Both the position numbers and the translations under genes were made by a program. Positions 57,379 to 64,000 of a stretch of DNA of 64,000 bases are shown piece by piece. Under the pieces are notes generated by a model that was not told the origin of the DNA, did not search any database, and saw nothing but the letters and a program-made list of their open reading frames with translations. Source of the DNA: Alopecurus myosuroides (taxonomy: Eukaryota; Streptophyta; Magnoliopsida; Poales; Poaceae). The stretch is taken from assembly GCA_028641055.1 (NCBI GenBank), contig CM054062.1:23506536-23570535 (forward strand), written 5' to 3'. Positions within the stretch are counted from its first letter, which is position 1, and every line of letters begins with the position of its first letter.

Positions 57379-59042
57379 TGCTACGCCTTGATGGTGCCTT
57401 GACGGGGAGACTTCTTAATGATGTTGAATTTTAAGTCCCCGGCAAAGGCACCCGAAATTCTTGATGCTTGTGATGGCGTGTTGGGAACCCCAGGAGGGGG
57501 GTGTGATGAGTACACCGGTAAGAATTTCCTTCAGTTAAGAATCAAGGTTATCAATCCAGTAGGAGACAGAGGATCTTCGGAAGGTTGATGCCACTGACGG
57601 TGGTGATGGCGGCTCACCGGTGTCAGCAACAACACGGAACCTGCACACAACACAACCAAAATACTTTGTCCCAACGGTAGAGTGAGGTTGTCAATCTCAC
57701 CGGTCTTGCTGAAAACAAAGATTAGACTTATAGTGTGGAAAATGGTGTATGCTTGTAGTAAGTAAAGAAAGCAGGGAATTACAGTGGTTTGTTTAAAAGT
57801 GTAGGAAAATGGACGGGGGTTCATAGGTTCACTAGTGGTGTCTCTCCATAAAAGATAGCATGCTGGGTGAACAAATTACAGCTGAGCAATTGACAAATAG
57901 AGGTTGCACCGTAGTGCACATTCATGACATGATGACTACTATGATATTTAGTGCGGGCATTACAACAATATACATAGACCGTAATCCAACTGCATCTATG
58001 ACTAATAATCCACCCTCAGGTTATCATCCGAACCCTCTTAGGTATTAAGTTGTAAGCAACAGATAATCGCATTAAGCAATGTGTGTAATGTAAGCAATGA
58101 TTGTGCACGCGGGCACTCACACCGCTGTTTTCTCCCTAGTGGCAACAACACATCCTCCCCCGTCACGTTTCTGCCACTCGAGCACAGGCGAAAAGGAGGC
58201 ATGAACCCAACTATCGAGCATAAATACTTCCTCTTGGAGTCACTAGCAACTACTTGGCAGAGCAACCACTAGCAACGGAAAGCATGCAAGATCACAAATA
58301 ACATATGCAATAAAGACTGTAATCAACTTGGCATAAGTTCAATATTCATCGGATCCCAACAAACACAGCACATAGAATTACATAAGAACAATCTCGATCA
58401 TGTTAGGCAACTCACGAGATCTAAACATTGAGGCATAGGAGGAGAAGACAACCATCTAGCTACTGCTATGGACCCATAGTCCAAGGATGAACTACTCACG
58501 CATCACTCCGGAGGCAGGCATGGTGATGAAGAGGCCTCCATTGATGATCTCCTCTCCAGCAGGGTGCCGGGAGACAGCTTTAGAACCCCCCTGATCTAGG
58601 TTTTACGACAACGGCAGCTGTGGAACTTTTCGGGGATTTTTGATCAGGTGCCTATGGTTTTCCTTCGGAGGGGAATAAATAGGCGAAAGGGAGACGTCGG
58701 CGGGCCACCAGGGTGGCCTCACCACCCCCAGGCGCGGCCAAGGGGGGCCGCGCCTGGCTATGGTGATGGCCCCCTGGTGCCCGTCTTCAACTCATCTTCG
58801 GACTTCTGGATGCTTCCGGGGAAAATAGGAACTTCGGGATTCGTGGGGCCAATTCCAAGAATATTTCGATAACAACCTTTCCGAAATAAAAAAAAACACA
58901 GGGAACTGGCACTTGGCATCTTGTTAATAGGTTAGTCCCGGAAAATGTGTAAAAATGCTATAAAGAAGGGAGAAAACATGTAGCAATTGGAATAATATCA
59001 ACATGGAACATTAGAAATTATTGATACGTTGGAGACGTATCA
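57379..59042 (-). repeat. 5' LTR of D (1,664 bp)
   Basis: Runs from TGCTACGCC (57,379) to GAGACGTATCA (59,042). It holds a degraded second primer site at 57,436-57,453 and a TATA-like CCTATTTATTCC on the minus strand near 58,675. A GC-rich patch lies at about 58,690-58,770. It differs from the 3' LTR at several percent of positions. Confidence 0.92.
57436..57453 (-). other. Fossil primer-binding-site copy inside the 5' LTR of D
   Basis: TCCCCGGCAAAGGCACCC (plus strand) is the functional site with three changes, 84 bases further into the LTR. The better preserved copy in the 3' LTR is near 37,374-37,391. Confidence 0.8.
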
Positions 59043-60293
59043 ACCATCATGACCAAGAATACTACGAATACCTTTGACATCCCTGGGACATGGCATTTTC
59101 TTAATTGCTTCAACTTTAGTTATGTCAACTTCAATACCTCTTTAAAAAATATTATGTCCAAGAACAATTCCTTCATTAACCATAAAGTGACATTTCTCCC
59201 AATTAAGAACAAGATTAGTTTCCTCACATCTCTGCAAAACTTTATCAAGATTGTGCAAGTAGTTATCAAAAGAAGTTCCATAGACGGAGAAATCGTCCAT
59301 GAATACTTCCACAATTTCCTCACAAAAGCCATGAAAGATAGCAAACATGCATCTTTGAAACATAGCAGGAGCATTACACAAACTAAAAGGCATACGTCTA
59401 TAAGCATAAGTACCATAAGGACAAGCAAAATTTATTTTCTCTTGATCTTGCTTTTTAACAACAATTTGAGAAAACCCAGAATAACCATCAATAAAGCAAA
59501 AATGAGTTTTCTTAGACAACCTTTCTAACATTTGATTAATAAAAGGTAAAGTATAATGATCTTTCTTAGTAGCTTTGTTAACTTTTCTAAAATCAATGCA
59601 CATTCTATAACCAACTACTACTCTTTGAGGAATAAGCTCATCATTTTCATTTGGCTCCTTTCTTAGGAACACAATGCACATGACTTTCCCATCTACTATC
59701 AGCAATAGGATAAATAATACGAGCATCAAAGAGTTTCAATACCTCATTTCTTACCACTTCCTTCATCTTAGGAATTAAACGGCGTTGATGTTCAACAACT
59801 GTCTTTGCATCAGGAAATCCCTTTCAAATCATCAAGAGTATATCCAATGGCTCCTTGGTGTTTCTTAAATACTTCCAATAACCTTTCCCCTTCCTTCCCT
59901 GAAAGTTTAGAACTAATAATAATAGGATATGTTTTCTTATCATCAATATGAGCATATTTAAGATTACCAGGCAAGGTTTTAAATATAAAACATGATCCTC
60001 CTTAGGTGGTAGTGTGGTACCCAAGTCTTCCACCGGTAAATTGTGTTTCAGCATCTATGGTTGAGGAAGAAGAATCTCGTCAATCTCTTTTTTTTATATA
60101 AAGACCTCACTTTCATGGTCCTCCATGTATTGATGCAAAGCATTGTTAGGAGCAAGATAAATAGAGGCAAGCTATTCAACTTTAAAATCTTCATTAGACA
60201 ATTCAGTTTCATAAGGAGCTTTAGCAAATTTAGAAAAATTAAACTCATAAGATTCTCCATAAAATTTAGTTAAAATTTTCTCCTTCTTACAAT
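59043..60293 (-). pseudogene. Reverse transcriptase region of E
   Basis: The main open frame (59,142-59,729, 195 codons) carries YRMCIDFRKVNKAT, FCFIDGYSGFSQI (Asp81), MPFSLCNAPAMFQRC and EVFMDDFSVYG with the catalytic Asp pair at 145-146 (FMDD for the usual YxDD). A TAA at 59,142 separates it from IKKMPCPRDVKGIRSILGH, which runs to the D junction. Upstream, from 60,293 to 59,730, the protease-RT linker is readable only in short frames broken by frameshifts. The RT is of Athila type and inactive. Confidence 0.88.
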
Positions 60294-60925
60294 CTATACA
60301 ACACCATAAGTGTTCAAGAAAGGTTTACCAAAAATGATAGGACAAGTTTTACTAGCTGCTGCACCAAGTACTAGAAAATCATCAGGATATTTAGTTTTGC
60401 CACATAAAACTTCCACATCTCTAACAATACCAATTGGAGAGATAGTTTCTCTATTAGAAAGTTGAATAACCACATCAATTTCACAAGAACCGATTTCATG
60501 CATGATTTCTCTATAAAGCTCATAAGGAATAACACTTGAACTTGCACTAATATCACATAAACCATAATAGCAATTATCACATATCCTAACAGAAAGCACA
60601 TGAACACTAGTTTTCCTAGATATACTAGGATGTGAAACAATATTAGAAGCATGTTCACAGAAGATAATGTGTCCATTTCTACACTTTTCAGTGACAAGGT
60701 ATTTTACAATTGCTACTGTAGGTTCAAAATTTATTTGTTCATCAGGTTCTATAGATTTCTTTGTACTTTTGTTAACCACACTAGCTATAATAGAATATTC
60801 CTTTACCTTAGCACGGAAAGGAATTTTATCATTATAAGGTTCAGGCACAACAGGATTAACAATATAAACTTCTATTTTTCCAGCAGGAACACAATTAATA
60901 TCATCTTTATAAGGTGCATGCTAAT
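60294..60925 (-). pseudogene. Protease region of E (open from the F junction)
   Basis: The frame is open from the F insertion at 60,925 (HAPYKDDINCVPAGKIEVY) through the ORF at 60,294-60,848. The active-site region reads GLCDISASSSVIPYELY, where relatives usually have Gly or Ser-Gly context after the Asp. The second hallmark is CPIIFGKPFLNTYG. One base is missing at the end (near 60,297), so the frame stops early. The rest of gag lies beyond F, outside the window. Confidence 0.82.
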
Positions 60926-61524
60926 TGTTGGGGGAATAGGTAAGGGGGAGCCTTACCGGCCTCCGACATAAACCGGGAATCACTTAAATCCGGGTCATGC
61001 TGAGCAGGGCAGGGTTAAGCCAAGGAGAGCCGGGTTACGACGATTATGACCCGACTGAATGAAGAACCGGCCCAAGGCCTCGGGCGGAAGACAAGGAAGC
61101 CCAGGAGGCCGGAGAGCAGTTGAAAGCCCGACCCAGAAGTAGCCGAATCATGGGAAGAGCCGGACCAAGGTGATCAAGAACCGGAGGGAGATAGGACTCC
61201 AAGGACGGGCATAACCCGGACTCCCTTGTAACCCGGAGGTCTCGTCCACTATATAAGGCGAGACCCTGGGACGTAGGAAAACAAGTTCTAAGTCGATAGA
61301 AAAGTAACTCGAGGCATCGAGAGCCGGAATCGCCCTTTGTAATCGATACTTGGTTCCCTGATAGTAAGAAAGCAGGAGTAGGTTTTACCCTCAATCGAGG
61401 GGCCGAACCGAGGTAAACTCGCGTCTCTCGTTTCCACCTTAACCCTTTCAAAGTTTCGCTTAGTAGCAGTGGCCTCGCAATCTAGTTCTCGCATGAGGAC
61501 ACTTGCCGTGACAATGCCACGACA
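60926..61524 (+). repeat. 5' LTR of F (599 bp)
   Basis: Begins TGTTGGGGGAATAGG and ends GCCACGACA. A TATA box (TATATAAG, 61,250-61,257) is well placed for the promoter. The minus ORF at 61,044-61,451 is a shadow. Confidence 0.85.
61250..61257 (+). promoter_or_regulatory. TATA box of the LTR of F
   Basis: CTATATAAGGCGAGACC in a GC-rich LTR; transcription would start some 30 bases on. Confidence 0.65.
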
Positions 61525-61526
61525 GT

Positions 61527-61545
61527 TAGCGCCCACCATGGGGCC
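61527..61545 (+). other. Primer binding site of F
   Basis: TAGCGCCCACCATGGGGCC, two transitions away from the common TGGCGCCCACCGTGGGGCC. Confidence 0.78.
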
Positions 61546-61686
61546 TGCTCGCGGAAGCGTCGTCTTTTCGGAAGAAGCGCTACCTGGGATCGAGAAGCTC
61601 GCGATAGGCCGGCTCAGGAGGAGCCGGCGCGGAAACTATTACAACCATGACATGTGGGCCCCGAGTTCGCCTCCGTGGATTCATGA

Positions 61687-63963
61687 CTTCACGTCCCCTT
61701 TGGCAAGATCCATGTCTTCATCGGGTACGTTGGGACATCAGCTTTAGAACCGGACCAACTTTCAGATTCGGTGTCTGAGAAAACCATGGCAGTGGATTCC
61801 GATGGCGAGTCCTCAGTTGGGAACAATGACGATCATGATGAAACATGCTCGATCCAACAACTCTTTGGAGATCGGTTAGGAGGAGACCTAAAATTGGACA
61901 CACCAGGTTTCGATGAGACAACTCACCATGTTGTTGTTTACATGGCTGGTCCCACGCGACCAACCAAGCCCAGGTATGACTCGGAGGGAAATCTGATTAC
62001 AAACGAGGCTTCGACCTCAAACCCGGTTCTTGGAGCACTAGGTGTTACAGTCACAACACCAACCGGGCCAACGGCTTCCCTAGGAGCACCAGAGGTGACA
62101 CCCTCGACAGGACATGGAACAACTAGACCAGGGGAGACAGTGATCGACTTGACCGGGCATGTGTTGTAGAACCCGAGACCTGAGCTGATGGCTGCAATGG
62201 ATTCTTTAAACGAGATTCTGGCAACGCCGATCACCCCAGAAAACCTGGAGCAATGTAACACGGAGATAGAGAGACTCTGACAGGAAATAACTCATGCTCG
62301 TCGAGAGATTGAGAAAGAAGCCACTTGCGTAAACAAAGCCCAGTTAGAAGTTCTCGAGGAGGCCACACGTCTCGAGAGGGAAGGAATTCACCTAACTTTC
62401 AGGCAAAGAGAGCTAGTGTCAATACAGAATAGACGTCATCATACTCGCCTGAATAATGAGTTCGGGGTAGGACTCGAGCCTACTAATCTCCATAATTTGT
62501 TTACATCTCCGACGGGGAACCCTGCAACTCGTAACCCGGCTGGGCTAGGTTATCCCACGAACCCGCCAGTTATCCCTGCTCCAGCCCATCCAGCACGTTT
62601 CCAGCCACCTGTTCAACCGCTTGGGAGTCCAAATCCAGTGCCAACCCCAGCACAGCCCGTGCAAGAAAGGTTTCATACGACTCCGGGTCACTTCAATAAT
62701 CCGATGGATAACATTTGGGCAGCAACCACTAGTATGGCGTACATCCCAGTTGACCCTAATAACCCTATGGCAGTCGAAGCTCGAAGGGCCATTGAGATGC
62801 TACTAACAGCGGTGGTTTAGCAGTTAAATTACAGTAATCAGGACAGGATACACTCAACACCCTATCATAGTAGGACAGCTCTGCCACGGAGTCATCATGG
62901 GAATTCTCCAGCCCCGGCAGGATCCAGCAATGCTAACCGACAGCCCAACCCACCCAGGCAAGCAGTATCTTATGCGCCCGGAGTTTTAAATACAGGACAT
63001 AGAACTGTAGAACCTGAAAACAGGAATCCAGGTCATGTTCATAACCGGGTGCAAATCACGGTCTCAAACCCAACTCAAGCCGGGTCTCGTAAGATTGGAA
63101 TCCAGTGCCTCGGTCCTGCAATTAGGAACGAGAGAATACCAGCTGATTTTAAAGGACCTCGCAGAGTTGTGAATTATACGCCTGACATGGAGCCTGCAGA
63201 CTAGATAGAGGGATATGAGATGGCCATGGAGATATTGGAAGTAAGCGACGCGGTGTGCGCACGCTACTTAAGCGTGATGTTAGAAGGGCCAGCAAAGTCT
63301 TGGTTGAAGAACTTGCCCACCAATTCAATCAACAGCTGGAAGGAGTTGAAGGACTAGTTCATCAAGAATTTTCAGGGCACATGTAAACGGCCAACGACCA
63401 TCACGGACCTGGAAAACTGTGTTCAGAAAGAAGAGGAGTCCGCCCAACGTTGGTCCCGGCGTGTTGCAGAGATCATACACTCGTCTGTCGGACCTACCGC
63501 TCAACAAGCTGTGATAGCACTAGAAAGAAATTGCAGGTTTGACCCTTTGAAGCATAAGCTGGGACGCATTAAGCGATACGTAAGTGATATGAGCGAATTG
63601 ATGGATGCCATGACCAAGTATGCGGAGTCTGACAAAACCAAAGATGCAGACTCGAATGACGAGAAGTCCGCCAAAGGAAAGAAAACTGGAACCAAGGGTA
63701 GTCAGAACCCAAGTCAGAGCAACAACAATCCTCAGAACCAGAACAATAACAAGCGAAAAAATGGAGAGGGAACTTCAGATCTGGTGGCTAACACGAATAC
63801 AGGTTGCAGAAACCAACGTCAGGGCAACAACTTTAGAGGAAATCAAAATTTTAGGCCAAACAGCTTTGCACAGGCTCAGCAGGCCCAGAAGGGTCCGTGC
63901 CCCCGACATAGTAAAAATGGAAAGTTAGCAAATCATTCTTGGGAAAATTGCTTCATCGTGTAG
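61687..63963 (+). pseudogene. gag of F: one continuous frame with six in-frame stops
   Basis: The frame is continuous from 61,687 (after a TGA) to 63,963 without any indel. It is interrupted by TAG 62,167, TGA 62,278, TAG 62,818, TAG 63,202, TAG 63,355 and ends at TAG 63,961. Content: acidic N-terminus, a coiled coil (ENLEQCNTEIERL), a proline-rich middle, then the gag domain (AKSWLKNLPTNSINSWKEL, TCKRPTTITDLENC), a lysine/asparagine-rich tract and CPRHSKNGKLANHSWENC, a Cys/His motif typical of Tat-type gag. Stops that fit C-to-T or G-to-A changes suggest decay by deamination of methylated cytosine. Confidence 0.85.
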
Positions 63964-64000
63964 GGTTTCAGACCTAGTGGAAATAATAACTATGGACCAG

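Larger units (their letters stand above)
37317..59042 (-). mobile_element. Element D: non-autonomous Athila-like Gypsy element (about 6.8 kb without A)
   Basis: LTRs of about 1.66 kb (37,317-38,411 plus 53,318-53,877, and 57,379-59,042) start TGATACGTCTCC and end GTAGCA/GCAGCA on the minus strand. The flanks are ACCAG (37,312-37,316) and ACCAT (59,043-59,047), a target duplication with one mismatch. A tRNA-Asp-type primer site and an AAGCTTGGGGATGC polypurine tract are present. The 3.5-kb interior has one gag-like ORF and no RT or integrase. LTR divergence is clearly higher than in A or C, as expected for an element that was itself a target. Confidence 0.92.
22844..60925 (-). mobile_element. 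Element E: Athila-lineage Gypsy element, oldest layer, split by C and D and bounded by G and F
   Basis: Minus-strand pieces fit together in order: protease (60,925-60,294), RT (60,293-59,043), RNase H and integrase zinc finger (37,316-36,335), integrase core (25,127-24,281), 3' ORF (23,679-23,434) and spacer to 22,844. Excising D (37,317-59,042) joins GIRSILGH to FYWRFIKDF. Excising C joins the integrase text at NEMAMNYS. Multiple stops and frameshifts show that E is old and dead. Its LTRs and most of gag are not in the window. Confidence 0.9.
60926..64000 (+). mobile_element. Element F: Tat/Retand-like Gypsy element, right part beyond the window
   Basis: A 599-bp LTR, a primer site resembling TGGCGCCCACCGTGGGGC, and a gag on the plus strand. 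It interrupts the protease frame of E; the left flank CTAAT (60,921-60,925) is one half of the expected target duplication. The gag style and primer site fit the Tat lineage. The rest of the element is off the window. Confidence 0.87.

Overview
This window looks like intergenic DNA from a large grass genome. The Triticeae/Aveneae-type repeats (Athila-like spacers, LTRs that begin TGATACGTC, a Stowaway MITE beginning CTCCCTCCGT, CACTA ends with TTTACCGTGTG repeats) point to Pooideae. That placement is inference; the species cannot be read from the sequence. I found no intact host gene, no rRNA or functional tRNA gene and no CRISPR array. Nearly every base from 13,049 to the end belongs to nested LTR retrotransposons, and most of the first 13 kb is also transposon.

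Left part (1-13,048): a left-truncated long-LTR Gypsy deletion derivative ('B', minus strand, 1-7,011); a possible Helitron 3' end (7,012-7,244); the left end of a CACTA transposon (from 7,271) followed by a four-copy ~673-bp tandem array; a GC-rich triplicated segment; an unidentified GC-rich stretch; and a Stowaway MITE (12,600-12,857).

Right part (13,049-64,000): the oldest layer is 'E', an Athila-lineage Gypsy element on the minus strand. Its protease, reverse transcriptase, RNase H, integrase and 3' ORF are scattered between 60,925 and 22,844. Four elements interrupt or abut E. 'G' (plus) is a non-autonomous Athila-like element with only its 3' LTR, and carries solo LTR 'H' (TSD CTAAA). 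'C' (plus, 25,128-36,334, TSD ATAGC) is a complete derivative of the same kind as B. 'D' (minus, 37,317-59,042) is non-autonomous and sits inside E's reverse-transcriptase/RNase H coding region. 'F' (plus, from 60,926) is a Tat-type element running off the window. 'A' (minus, 38,412-53,312, TSD GAACT) is a complete 14.9-kb chromovirus inserted in the 3' LTR of D. Removing the insertions restores the host sequence at A, C, D and H.

A, B, C and H form one superfamily, probably the Tekay/Del group of chromoviruses. Where seen complete, their LTRs are 3.8-5.1 kb. A, B and C share the ends TGTAACATCCC / GCGACA (GCGGCA in B), an initiator-Met tRNA primer site and an AAGGGGGGG polypurine tract. A encodes gag, CCHC knuckle, protease, RT, RNase H, integrase and chromodomain, broken by two stops and three frameshifts. 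It also has an intact 326-codon ORF upstream of gag whose middle resembles a double-stranded-RNA-binding domain. B and C lack nearly all of gag-pol through the same set of internal deletions, so they look like a non-autonomous lineage mobilised in trans.

The most interesting signals are: (i) a sense-oriented tRNA-like A-box/B-box module at the same place in the LTRs of all four elements although the sequences have diverged; (ii) the intact dsRBD-like ORF upstream of a broken gag-pol; (iii) conserved palindromes and apparently exchanged promoter segments in these LTRs; (iv) a fossil primer binding site captured inside the LTR of D.
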